Origin: an uncultured Flavobacteriales bacterium
Lineage (GTDB): Bacteria; Bacteroidota; Bacteroidia; Flavobacteriales_E; Vicingaceae
Assembly (NCBI GenBank): GCA_913056345.1
Contig: CAJXMH010000008.1
Coordinates: forward strand, 1-64,000
DNA length: 64,000 bases
Reading direction: 5' to 3'
The notes below the pieces were generated by a model. The model made no database searches, was not told the DNA's origin, and saw only the letters and a list, made by a program, of their open reading frames with translations. Shown piece after piece: positions 1 to 7,014 of this stretch. How positions within the stretch are numbered: position 1 is the first letter of the stretch; each line of letters opens with the position of its first letter. Made by a program: the position numbers and the translations under genes.

Positions 1-62
1 CTGGCGGACAAAGATTCGGTTTCAAAATCCCGCACTTGCCATAGCCAGGGCCGTTGTGAGCC
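1..62 (+). repeat. attC-like site, right end only (start of cassette array)
   Basis: The window opens inside an imperfect palindrome whose right arm (GCACTTGCCATAG, 32-44) recurs in the sites ending at 3180, 6666 and 7555. It ends in the core GTTGTGAGCC (53-62), where integron recombination would cut between G53 and T54. The left half lies outside the window, so the array continues to the left. Confidence 0.65.
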
Positions 63-70
63 ATGAAAAA

Positions 71-928
71 ATGCTAAAAATATTTATCCATATATTTTTG
101 ATTCTAACCCTTACTGCTTGCAATCAAGACAAGAAGCAAGTAAGTCAAACTGAACCTATCACTATTTCTAAATTTAAAAATCTACAAATTGATTATTGGA
201 CGGGGGACGAATACAGGTACAAAAAGCAAATGAAGTTTGATAAAGCAGAAAATGAAATAGTTGGTCATTTATTGATGCCCAAATATTATGTTGGAAATGA
301 AGTTCTCGAACCAAAGGGCAAAACTATCACTCAAAATGACTTGCAATTACTCACTGTTTTCTTGGACAAAGCAAATCTATATAAAGATAGCTGTAAGGAA
401 GTTGGACAATCTACATCTAGTGAAGACTATAAGATATTAGTTGACTCGGACACAATAATTATAGAAAGATATTGCGATTGGGGTAATTACACATTTGACC
501 AACTTGAAAAAGAAATATTCTCGGACTTCTTTGATACTCTTAAATTTCAAAGATTAGAACTTGAAAACCGACTTTCTAATCAACTAAGTGGATATTGGAT
601 TCCTATTCAACCGAAAAAAACCATGTCCCGTGGTGATATATTACAACTAACAAAGAGTCAACAAGATGAAAATAACTTAGATTGTTTTTGGAGATTCGAT
701 GATAAGGAATTATTTAAAGATGGTTGCTCTGACCTTCTCGACCTGACAAGGTCTAAGACATATAGATGGGATATTGACGAAGGGCGTATTTCATTTTCGA
801 TATCTTCAGGTTGGAAAAAAATATTACATAACGGTGATTCAGTTTTGACAACGGCAAATTACGGAGCAACTTTTAACTTAATAAGTTTGACGAAAGATGA
901 ACTTAAACTTGAGTATTTATGGGATTAA
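71..928 (+). CDS. Cassette 1: hypothetical lipoprotein
   Basis: I do not recognise the family. The protein is about 285 aa and begins with a lipoprotein signal: hydrophobic run IFLILTLTA then Cys (lipobox LTAC), so it is probably exported and lipidated. I choose ATG71; the upstream GTG56 would start within the recombination core and spoil the signal peptide, and ATG63 is out of frame and stops at once. It is the only gene of the first cassette. The bases GTTGTGAGCC just before the gene are the exact reverse complement of GGCTCACAAC just after it (937-946), the mark of a cassette end pair. No promoter fits in the few bases upstream, so expression probably depends on readthrough. Confidence 0.7.
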   Translation: MLKIFIHIFLILTLTACNQDKKQVSQTEPITISKFKNLQIDYWTGDEYRYKKQMKFDKAENEIVGHLLMPKYYVGNEVLEPKGKTITQNDLQLLTVFLDKANLYKDSCKEVGQSTSSEDYKILVDSDTIIIERYCDWGNYTFDQLEKEIFSDFFDTLKFQRLELENRLSNQLSGYWIPIQPKKTMSRGDILQLTKSQQDENNLDCFWRFDDKELFKDGCSDLLDLTRSKTYRWDIDEGRISFSISSGWKKILHNGDSVLTTANYGATFNLISLTKDELKLEYLWD

Positions 929-936
929 AAAAACAC

Positions 937-955
937 GGCTCACAACATAGAACTG
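937..955 (+). repeat. attC of cassette 1, left fragment (split by IS)
   Basis: GGCTCACAAC (937-946) is the inverse core (R'') of the attC that follows cassette 1; it complements GTTGTGAGCC at 53-62 over 10 of 10 bases. The next arm of the palindrome (L'') is not here but at 2173, beyond the IS110-family element, so this attC is interrupted between its R'' and L'' boxes. Confidence 0.65.
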
Positions 956-987
956 AGCTTAAAAACAAGTATTTCTCAAATTAAATT

Positions 988-1962
988 TTAACTCTTTACT
1001 ACCAAACTGCTTTTATAATTTTCATCATACATTAAACCTGATTTTGCAATACTAAAAGCTTGAATTACCAACTTGTTGCAAACGGCTATAAGTGCTAACT
1101 TCTTACTTTTTCCTTTAGCCACTAATCGTTCATACAGAGATTTACACGCTGGATTGCATTGGCAGGCAGTAAAGCTGCACATAAATAAATGATTTCGAAT
1201 CAAAGCATTTCCACTTTTACTTATTCGGCTTACTCCTCTCACACTACTTCCTGAACTCCTTTCTGTTGGGGCTAAGCCATAAAAGGACTTCAATTGACCT
1301 GCACTCTCAAAATTCTTAAACGCATTGGAGCTTACTATCAAAAAGATGGCTGTTTTACGGCCTATTCCGGGGATTGAAGCTACATGACTTAACATCGCAG
1401 GTTCATTTTCCTTTATCAAGGTTTCTAATGCTTCTTCTAGCTTTTGTATCTCTCCTTGAATCGACTTCTTCTGTCTCTGTAAAGACTTTACTAAAACCTT
1501 GTATTCAGACCCTTTGCTTTTCAAGCTATGTAACTTATTGCTTAAAGCTGTATGCTGTTTAAAATATGTTTGAATACAACTTTGAAGCATTTTACAACAA
1601 TCGATGTATTCCGGATCAGGCTCCCACAATTCCAAGGGTTGATTCGAACCGTACATAGCAATCATTTTCGCATCACTTTTATCTGTCTTGTTTCGTTGAA
1701 GCTTCATTTGAATAAATCGCTTCACAACCAAAGCATTCACCACACTTACCAAATAATTCTTTTTATGCAAAAAAATTGCTAATGGCTGGTGATAACTTCC
1801 CGTATTCTCTATTACACACCAACATTCCTTGTTCAACCATTTATGAAACAACCTAAAGCCTTCTTTATCATTTTTAAACTTTTGATGTCCCATACTTGGC
1901 TCATAAACATCGAAGGTATCTTTCGAGACATCAATACCTACAAATAATGTATTTTTACTCAT
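988..1962 (-). CDS. IS110-family transposase (DEDD, 324 aa)
   Basis: RNA-guided recombinase of the IS110/IS1111 family. The N-terminal RuvC-like DEDD domain starts with FVGIDVSKDTFDV (first catalytic Asp in GIDVSKD). A middle coiled-coil stretch (about residues 130-185) is followed by the Transposase_20 domain with SIPGIGRKTA and, near residue 240, the serine-rich SGSSVRGVSRISKSGN motif that carries the family's catalytic serine. Length is typical and there is no frameshift, so the gene looks intact. It sits inside the attC following cassette 1. Family assignment is firm; I infer IS110 rather than IS1111 subgroup from the long non-coding end being upstream of the gene. Confidence 0.93.
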   Translation of the reverse strand: MSKNTLFVGIDVSKDTFDVYEPSMGHQKFKNDKEGFRLFHKWLNKECWCVIENTGSYHQPLAIFLHKKNYLVSVVNALVVKRFIQMKLQRNKTDKSDAKMIAMYGSNQPLELWEPDPEYIDCCKMLQSCIQTYFKQHTALSNKLHSLKSKGSEYKVLVKSLQRQKKSIQGEIQKLEEALETLIKENEPAMLSHVASIPGIGRKTAIFLIVSSNAFKNFESAGQLKSFYGLAPTERSSGSSVRGVSRISKSGNALIRNHLFMCSFTACQCNPACKSLYERLVAKGKSKKLALIAVCNKLVIQAFSIAKSGLMYDENYKSSLVVKS

Positions 1963-2140
1963 AACTAAACGTTTTGAAGAACAGAAACTACTTGATTACA
2001 AGAACCTAAAACAGGCTTTAATGCCCAATGAACTGATCATAATTTAAGTAGTAAAAGAGCGGGGATCTTCCATGTTGACGGAATTCGTACTTCCAGTCTG
2101 TATAATGACCTTATTCCGCTCTTTTGTTCTTTGATTTATA
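1963..2140 (-). ncRNA. Candidate bridge RNA of the IS110 element
   Basis: The ~200 nt upstream of the transposase carries no ORF. It holds a 10-bp inverted repeat, AAAAGAGCGG (2053-2062) and CCGCTCTTTT (2116-2125), enclosing a 53-nt loop region. IS110 elements are known to encode a structured guide (bridge) RNA in exactly this non-coding end. The exact RNA ends and the target- and donor-binding loops are not resolved by eye. Confidence 0.5.
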
Positions 2141-2162
2141 TCCTAAATTTAAATAAAACACA

Positions 2163-2359
2163 AGCTTAGGCGCTGTATAGTGCATTGTGGGTCAGGTGGG
2201 TTAGCTATTTAGGTAGCTATTTTCAAGCTCGCAAAATCCGCTAGCGGATTTTGTAAAAAGTAAAGAAACAAAACCGCAAAGCGGTTTTTGCTAAGTGCGA
2301 AACTGAAATTGTACCTTTATCAAAACCACAACGACACCATACAGTAAACGTTAGCCTTA
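2163..2359 (+). repeat. attC of cassette 1, right part
   Basis: The left arm CTGTATAGTGCATTGTGG (2173-2190) pairs imperfectly with the right arm at 2326-2344 (reverse complement CTGTATGGTGTCGTTGTGG). The site ends in core GTTAGCCTTA (2350-2359), cut point after G2350. Between the arms are smaller palindromes, including AAAATCCGCTAGCGGATTTT (2235-2254) and AAACCGC/GCGGTTT. The left end of the site lies at 937-946, across the IS. Confidence 0.65.
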
Positions 2360-2362
2360 ATT

Positions 2363-2992
2363 ATGAAATATTTAATATCATTCTCAATTTTAACTCTACT
2401 ACTTAGCTGCAAGCAAACTTTAATAGGAGAGTATTCAAATTGCGGAAGTGATAGTTATGGATGCAGCTTTCTAATACTATCTGATGATAGTAGTTTTAAA
2501 TATGGTACACCTAATCATAAACATACAGGAACTAAAGAGACTAATGGAAAATTTGAAATTAAAAGTGACACAATAATTCTAAACAACTACTTAAATTTTC
2601 ATTCAATAATTCCAGCTAACACCAAATCACATTCGGATAGTTTCCAAGTAATTCAAATAATACAAGCATACAATGATTTAAAACAGCATGAATGTGGTTT
2701 TGCAAAAGTAGTTACAGATAATAATCTTAACCTTTTAGCTGACTCATCGGGTTTTGTAAGAATTAGAAAAAACAGTATTGATTCTTTAAGGATTGAGTAT
2801 GTAGGATGTCATATAAAATGGATTGATTTGTCAGACAAAGAATCAAACCAAGACTCTATTATAATACAATGTAATCTCGAGAATATCGGACACCCCGAAT
2901 TAATTGACTTTAAATTTCTAATAAAGAACGACTCATTATTATGCTTAAAACACCCTTATGAGCCTTGGCACTTAAAAAGAAATAAAAACTAA
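2363..2992 (+). CDS. Cassette 2: hypothetical lipoprotein
   Basis: A 209-aa protein of unknown family. It starts with a lipoprotein signal (MKYLISFSILTLLLSC, Cys at residue 16), so it is probably anchored in the envelope. The body is rich in Asn, Ser and aromatic residues with several Cys (GSDSYGCSF, KQHECGF, YVGCH). It lies alone between cassette cores; the bases before it (GTTAGCCTTA, 2350-2359) and after it (TAAGGCTAAC, 2990-2999) are perfect 10-bp reverse complements. The stop codon abuts the inverse core, leaving no room for a terminator other than the attC palindrome itself. Confidence 0.7.
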   Translation: MKYLISFSILTLLLSCKQTLIGEYSNCGSDSYGCSFLILSDDSSFKYGTPNHKHTGTKETNGKFEIKSDTIILNNYLNFHSIIPANTKSHSDSFQVIQIIQAYNDLKQHECGFAKVVTDNNLNLLADSSGFVRIRKNSIDSLRIEYVGCHIKWIDLSDKESNQDSIIIQCNLENIGHPELIDFKFLIKNDSLLCLKHPYEPWHLKRNKN

Positions 2993-3189
2993 GGCTAACA
3001 GCAACTATAGCAAATGCTACTTCTAATAAAACCGACACTTCGACTCTATTTACTCGCCAATTCACCTGCGGCGAATTGCCTTATGAAAAGTAAATTAGCC
3101 AATCGCCTTGGTAATTGGCTACCGACTTTGCAAATTGAAATTGAAGTAGGTTTTAAAACGCACTTGCCATAGTCAAAACGTTGGCCGCA
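2990..3189 (+). repeat. attC-like site after cassette 2
   Basis: About 200 nt long. R'' TAAGGCTAAC, then left arm CTATAGCAAATGC, opposed by right arm GCACTTGCCATAG (reverse complement CTATGGCAAGTGC) and core GTTGGCCGCA (3180-3189). The inner part pairs further (AATAAAACCGACACTTC against GAAGTAGGTTTTAAAAC). The two arms differ by small mismatches and spacer lengths, the asymmetry expected of attC. Confidence 0.7.
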
Positions 3190-3195
3190 ATTATA

Positions 3196-3774
3196 ATGAG
3201 ACGATTAATAATACTATTGACGATTTGTTTGGGGACTTTAGTTGGTCATTCACAAACATATAGCAACATCATTCCAGACAGTGAGATTGTATCATTCTTA
3301 ACTTGGGAAATAAAATCAACTGATGGATACTCTGAAGAATCTTTTCTATCACCCAAGAGAAAGATCTTTTATAGAATTAGTGATTGGGATACTTTGAACT
3401 TTATTAAACCAGACACTCTCAATGATTATGAATTTTTAGCAAATCTATTTTTCTTATATCAAGATAGGAACAAGTTGGACACGATTTTTAACCAAGAGGA
3501 TAGAGACTTTATTTTCCAACAGTTTACTGATATCAAAGACACACTATGGCAACATAAGTTTCCGAAAGCAATAATTACTGATAAAAAAAACAAGAAAAGA
3601 CCAAGTCGATATTACTACTCATTGCCACTATTTTCAAAAGACAAAAAGCACGTAATCATTAAGCGAGAATATTATTGCGGGAGTTTATGTGCTCATGGAG
3701 GCTACTTTATTTACAAACGACTAGATGATAAAACATGGAAATTAGTCACTGTCGTTAATAGATGGGTAAGCTGA
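3196..3774 (+). CDS. Cassette 3: exported hypothetical protein
   Basis: A 192-aa protein starting at ATG3196; the longer TTG reading (3181) would begin inside the recombination core. The first ~20 residues (RRLIILLTICLGTLVGHSQ) form a Sec signal peptide with likely cleavage after HSQ. The C-terminal half contains YYYSLPLFS and EYYCGSLCAHGGYFIY, a pattern I associate with small secreted Bacteroidota proteins of unknown function. GTTGGCCGCA before and TGCGGCCAAC after the gene (3785-3794) are perfect reverse complements. Confidence 0.7.
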   Translation: MRRLIILLTICLGTLVGHSQTYSNIIPDSEIVSFLTWEIKSTDGYSEESFLSPKRKIFYRISDWDTLNFIKPDTLNDYEFLANLFFLYQDRNKLDTIFNQEDRDFIFQQFTDIKDTLWQHKFPKAIITDKKNKKRPSRYYYSLPLFSKDKKHVIIKREYYCGSLCAHGGYFIYKRLDDKTWKLVTVVNRWVS

Positions 3775-3784
3775 TAAAAAAAAC

Positions 3785-3922
3785 TGCGGCCAACACGAGG
3801 CTAAAACTAATGCGGAGTAAGTGGCAAAAATTTAAGATATTGCAAGCAATAAACTACGCAGCGGACAGACAAGACCGGTGCTTTGAAGTCCGCACTAGTC
3901 TTAGCCCTGTACGTTGTGGTTA
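3785..3922 (+). repeat. attC-like site after cassette 3
   Basis: A shorter site (~138 nt) of a different sequence family. R'' TGCGGCCAAC; left arm GAGGCTAAAACTAATGCGG; right arm reverse complement CAGGGCTAAGACTAGTGCGG; core GTTGTGGTTA (3913-3922), cut after G3913. Arm sequence differs from the sites at 2990 and 6413 while pairing is kept, so the structure rather than the sequence is conserved. Confidence 0.7.
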
Positions 3923-3929
3923 ATTAAAA

Positions 3930-5093
3930 ATGACGAAGAGATTTATTAAACCTGGAGACGATGTTGATGGTCCTCTGTATTCTATTCAGACAGACGGAGA
4001 AATGGTTTGTGCTTCTCATACGAAAAGTGACTACATCAATCATTGGATTAGAACCCAAGGAGAAAAGGTCAATTGTACATATTGCAACAAACTGAGAAAC
4101 TGTATTGAGCTTTCTGATTTATTAGATCTGATTGTAGTTGGAATTGACTGCCTATTTGAAGATCCTGCAAATAGCAGGTACTTAAACAAAGATTCTGAAT
4201 ACGGGTTCGATGGAAACGTTTTTGATTTTTACGAACTATGGCACGAAGACCGATTAGGTTTAGAAATAAACAATGATAAATTATTTGAAGACGCTTTCAA
4301 GTATTTCAACTGTGACCAGTTATTTGTTGACAAAGATGAATTTGGATCAGAACTTGAGTATTTCGAAGATGTATGGGCTCACTTTACATCAATAGTGAAA
4401 TACAAAGCACGATACGTATTCCATCGAGAAGAAGAGTTTCAAAATCATCAGTTTACCGATCCAGTAACCATCTTGTTCTCAATAGAAAAATCCATAAAGA
4501 ACTTCAATCTATTTAAAACCATTCCAGCAAATAGTATTCTATATCGCTGTCGGCAACATGAGAAAAATGCTGTAAAAAATGGAGCCGACATGGCGTCACC
4601 ACCTTCTGATTGTCAAAAAGTAAATGGCAGGATGAGTCCTGCAGGAATCTCTATGTTTTATTGCAGTCAAAAGAAGGCGTTAACAATACAAGAAGTCGTT
4701 AGAAAGTCGCGAAAAGACAAGCCATATTATTCAACAGCCATATTCAGAAACAACAAGTCATTAAACTTGGTAGACTTGTCGATAATACCTGAAATACCCA
4801 GTATTTATGACTCCGATAAGAATCATACAATTGCCAAGTTACTCTTCCTTAAAGGGTTTTCAAATGATATATCCAAGAGCATTAATGATAGTGACGAAAT
4901 AATTGAGTACATCCCGACCCAAATTGTAACGGAATATATCAAGTACAACAAGGAATTAAAAGCAGATGGTATTATTTATAATTCTTCAAAGAATGATAAA
5001 ATGAAAAATATTGTTCTCTTTTTCGATCATGAACAATCAACAGAAAATCTGACATTTTCAGAAAGAAGCCTAAGAACGAATAAATGGAAATAA
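3930..5093 (+). CDS. Cassette 4: HEPN-associated/RES domain protein
   Basis: A 387-aa protein, no signal peptide. The N-terminal part (about 1-130) has CTYCNKLRNC, a possible small zinc knuckle, and acidic helices; it resembles the HEPN-associated N-terminal domain found in front of RES domains. The C-terminal part (about 190-370) resembles a RES domain: SILYRCR, then GRMSPAGISMFYCS, then a late Ser. Known RES toxins degrade NAD+. No separate Xre-type antitoxin gene lies next to it in the cassette, so either it is regulated differently or is a nucleotide-acting defence effector. The family call is by motif memory and only fairly sure. Cassette ends GTTGTGGTTA and TAAACACAAC pair at 9 of 10 positions. 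Confidence 0.65.
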   Translation: MTKRFIKPGDDVDGPLYSIQTDGEMVCASHTKSDYINHWIRTQGEKVNCTYCNKLRNCIELSDLLDLIVVGIDCLFEDPANSRYLNKDSEYGFDGNVFDFYELWHEDRLGLEINNDKLFEDAFKYFNCDQLFVDKDEFGSELEYFEDVWAHFTSIVKYKARYVFHREEEFQNHQFTDPVTILFSIEKSIKNFNLFKTIPANSILYRCRQHEKNAVKNGADMASPPSDCQKVNGRMSPAGISMFYCSQKKALTIQEVVRKSRKDKPYYSTAIFRNNKSLNLVDLSIIPEIPSIYDSDKNHTIAKLLFLKGFSNDISKSINDSDEIIEYIPTQIVTEYIKYNKELKADGIIYNSSKNDKMKNIVLFFDHEQSTENLTFSERSLRTNKWK

Positions 5094-5098
5094 AAAAC

Positions 5099-5235
5099 TA
5101 AACACAACAATGGGTATAATTCATAAGGGTCTCAGAGGTTTTCGAGCGGTATCACCCGCATCAATTTTGGTTGGTGACTTGATAGGTTTGAAGCCCGCAA
5201 TCCCTTAGAAAATCATACACTCAACGTTGTACACA
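5099..5235 (+). repeat. attC-like site after cassette 4
   Basis: R'' TAAACACAAC (5099-5108); left arm GGGTATAATTCATAAGGG; right arm reverse complement GAGTGTATGATTTTCTAAGGG; core GTTGTACACA (5226-5235), cut after G5226. Length ~137 nt. Again its own arm sequence with conserved pairing. Confidence 0.65.
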
Positions 5236-5255
5236 AAATTGAAATAAAAACTATT

Positions 5256-5681
5256 ATGAAATATTTATTAATTGCTATTTTACTTGGTTGCTCACAAGTT
5301 GCAAATTCGCAGTCGATAGACAAATCCGATATTATTGGACAGTGGACTGTAACTAAAGGAAAGACGACGTCAAGTGACCTGCCCACGGATGTAAACCAAA
5401 TGATGACTATGATGATTAACGGATTCGACCAGTCAGTTTGGACATTTAACTCTAATGGGAGATTCAGGATAGAATTTACTAAGGAGTTATCGCCAGTAAT
5501 GGAGGAAATGAAATTCTTGGATAATAAGCTTTGGAAGTATATTGACTCATCAAACCTGATAAAAATTGGAACGAAGAAAGATAATTTCAACCATTTGGTA
5601 TTGTCAGCTAAAGCAGTTGAATCAGATATAGAAATCCAATTTAGTGACACTCCAATTATTTTAACGTTGAGAAAGAAATAA
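5256..5681 (+). CDS. Cassette 5: small exported lipocalin-like protein
   Basis: A 141-aa protein with an N-terminal signal (MKYLLIAILLGCSQVANSQ; cleavage probably after NSQ, although the Cys at residue 12 could be a lipobox). The mature part starts DIIGQWTVTKGK and contains WTFNSNGRFRIEF, the pattern of short lipocalin-like domains in Bacteroidota. Function unknown. Unlike cassettes 1-4, the bases at its two ends (GTTGTACACA and TTTTGCTAAC) do not complement each other. Confidence 0.65.
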   Translation: MKYLLIAILLGCSQVANSQSIDKSDIIGQWTVTKGKTTSSDLPTDVNQMMTMMINGFDQSVWTFNSNGRFRIEFTKELSPVMEEMKFLDNKLWKYIDSSNLIKIGTKKDNFNHLVLSAKAVESDIEIQFSDTPIILTLRKK

Positions 5682-5690
5682 ATAAAAAAC

Positions 5691-5858
5691 TTTTGCTAAC
5701 AAAAACTATAAAATACCTGCCCGACCGGCAGGCGGGTAATCGCAGTCAAGGTTTAGCAAAGGTTTGATTACCTTTAGTGCTAAATTTAACCGACACTGCT
5801 TGCGGCTACATTTCATAGTCTGAGCTTCAGCCAAAATGGGATGAAGTAGTTAGCTCAA
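5691..5858 (+). repeat. attC-like site after cassette 5 (atypical)
   Basis: R'' TTTTGCTAAC (5691-5700); left arm AACTATAAAATACC against right arm CATTTCATAGT. It contains a GC-rich palindrome (CCTGCCCGACCGGCAGGCGGG, about 5717-5737). The nearest core, GTTAGCTCAA (5849-5858), lies ~30 nt farther from the right arm than in the other sites, so this site is probably altered. Confidence 0.45.
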
Positions 5859-5892
5859 CCTATTTACTTAACTTTGAGAAAAAGCTTCTGCC

Positions 5893-6117
5893 ATGGATAT
5901 CCAAAGCATAAAATCAGAATTAGTAAGAGGTATTCTACAAACCAACAGCAAAGAGTTATTGAATAAATTGTACTCTACTTTAAAAGCAGAGAGTATCGAA
6001 AGTGACTTTTGGACTGAACTAACAGATGCTCAGAAAGCTGAGGTAGAACTAGGACTCAAACAAATAAAAAATGGAGACTACATTGAGTTTGAAGACTTTC
6101 TGAAAAAAGTTTCATGA
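5893..6117 (+). CDS. Cassette 6: antitoxin, ParD/RelB-like addiction module component
   Basis: A 74-aa acidic protein with helical N-terminus and a C-terminal half reading SDFWTELTDAQKAEVELGLKQIKNGDYIEFEDFLKK, a pattern of short addiction-module antitoxins paired with ParE/RelE toxins. It overlaps the toxin reading frame by 4 nt (ATGA), i.e. translational coupling. A Bacteroidota-type -7 element TAACTTTG (5869-5876) lies just upstream, suggesting that this cassette, unlike the single-gene ones, has its own promoter. No clear -33 TTG was found. The antitoxin frame is intact. Confidence 0.75.
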   Translation: MDIQSIKSELVRGILQTNSKELLNKLYSTLKAESIESDFWTELTDAQKAEVELGLKQIKNGDYIEFEDFLKKVS

Positions 6118-6421
6118 AGATTAGACTTTCCTCTTTAGCTGCTTTCAAACTTGAACTGCTTGTAGAATACTTAGAAGAAAGATGGTCTGCTAGAGTTAAG
6201 CTGAAATTTCTCAAAAAGCTTGAAAAAGGTTTAAATGTAGCTGCAAACAATCCTAATGCATTCCCACAAAGTCAAATTAGACCTGAACTAAGAAAATTAG
6301 TCATAAGCAAGCAACTGCGCTATACTTAGTTGACTCAGACTCATTATTTGTAATCACCATTTTTGACACAAGGCAAGCCCCCAGTGAAATTGACAAAGAA
6401 ATAAAAAAACACTTTGGCTAA
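6114..6421 (+). pseudogene. Cassette 6: ParE/RelE-family toxin, frameshifted
   Basis: The frame from 6114 gives a ParE-like protein (AAFKLELLVEYLEERW, then LRKLVISKQ) but stops early at 6329. Another frame continues from about 6313 with ALYLVDSDSLFVITIFDTRQ and ends HFG at 6421, which is the expected last strand of a ParE toxin (IFDTRQ near the C-terminus). One missing base near 6311 would rejoin the two. The conserved C-terminal basic/aromatic residues are thus lost from the main product, and the toxin is probably inactive. A sequencing error is the alternative. The restored stop codon lies inside the attC inverse core. Confidence 0.7.
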
Positions 6422-6675
6422 CAGCAACTATAGCAAATGCTAATACTTAGAAAACCGACACTTCCACTCTACTTGCTCGCCAATCACGCCATGGCGTGAT
6501 TGCCTTAGAAAATGTAAATTAGCCAATCGCCCTTTGCGTCGCTGAAGCTTCTCCTTCGTAGTACTTCGGAGAAGGAGCTTTGCGAAAGCACCTTGGCAAT
6601 TGGCTACCGACTTTGCAAAACGAAATTGAAGTAGGTTTTAAAACGCACTTGCCATAGTCAAAACGTTGGCAAACA
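6413..6675 (+). repeat. attC-like site after cassette 6 (long form)
   Basis: About 260 nt. R'' TTTGGCTAAC (6413-6422), left arm CTATAGCAAATGC, right arm GCACTTGCCATAG, core GTTGGCAAAC (6666-6675). A nested hairpin module (TTCTCC...GGAGAA, about 6548-6575) extends the tip relative to the site at 2990. It is nearly identical to the site at 7303-7564. R'' complements the start of its own cassette (GTTAGCTCAA, 5849) at 8 of 10 positions. Confidence 0.7.
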
Positions 6676-6703
6676 TCCCCAAAATCTATTAAAATAAATA
6701 CTT

Positions 6704-6724
6704 ATCTTTGACGTTAGTAACGTA
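6704..6724 (+). promoter_or_regulatory. Promoter -7 element and operator of the HigBA cassette
   Basis: TATCTTTG (6704-6711) matches the Bacteroidota -7 consensus TAnnTTTG. Directly after it lies a perfect inverted repeat, ACGTTA-G-TAACGT (6712-6724), covering the predicted transcription start, the usual place for antitoxin binding and autorepression. A -33 TTG at the right spacing is not seen. Confidence 0.55.
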
Positions 6725-6730
6725 AGAGGT

Positions 6731-7012
6731 ATGATAGTTAGCTTTGGTGCTAAAGAGACTGAAAAAATTTGGAATGGTAAACGGGTAAAAAAGCTATCGC
6801 TTGACATTCAACAAACAGGAAGAAGAAAATTAAGAATGCTCAATAACTCTGTTGATATTGCTGATTTGAGAATACCTCCTTCTAACAGACTTGAAAAGCT
6901 TGGAGGAAATTTAAAGGACTTTTACAGCATCAGAATTAATAAGCAATGGAGAATTATTTTCAAATGGAATAATGGCAATGCCTCTGAAGTTGAAATAATA
7001 GACTATCATTAA
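6731..7012 (+). CDS. higB: Cassette 7: HigB-type toxin
   Basis: A 93-aa basic protein of the HigB/RelE-like mRNA-interferase family. Recognisable features: N-terminal FGAKETEKIWNG, middle RKLRMLNNSVDIADLRIPPSNRLEKL, then the characteristic core DFYSIRINKQWRIIFKW and C-terminal EVEIIDYH with the final His. Length is typical and the frame is intact. The toxin gene comes first, followed two bases later by the HigA antitoxin, the reversed order typical of higBA loci. HigB toxins bind ribosomes and cleave mRNA; that activity here is inferred from the family. Confidence 0.85.
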   Translation: MIVSFGAKETEKIWNGKRVKKLSLDIQQTGRRKLRMLNNSVDIADLRIPPSNRLEKLGGNLKDFYSIRINKQWRIIFKWNNGNASEVEIIDYH

Positions 7013-7014
7013 TT

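Larger units (their letters stand above)
956..2162 (-). mobile_element. IS110-family insertion sequence inside an attC site
   Basis: A single DEDD transposase gene (988-1962, minus) with a very short downstream flank and about 200 nt of non-coding DNA upstream, the layout of the IS110 group. The six bases AGCTTA occur at both junctions (956-961 and 2163-2168), so the exact ends are ambiguous by a few bases. Removing about 1.2 kb between them brings the R'' box (937-946) and the L'' box (2173-2190) of one attC back together. Its cargo runs opposite to all cassette genes. Confidence 0.75.

Noticed and set aside
5717-5737. GC-rich palindrome as a transcription terminator
   Set aside because: There is no T-run after it and it lies within an attC-like palindrome; more likely a repeat insert or part of the attC fold.
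6056-6250. Minus-strand ORF over the toxin gene
   Set aside because: Shadow of the parD/parE-like pair; low-complexity translation, no homology pattern.
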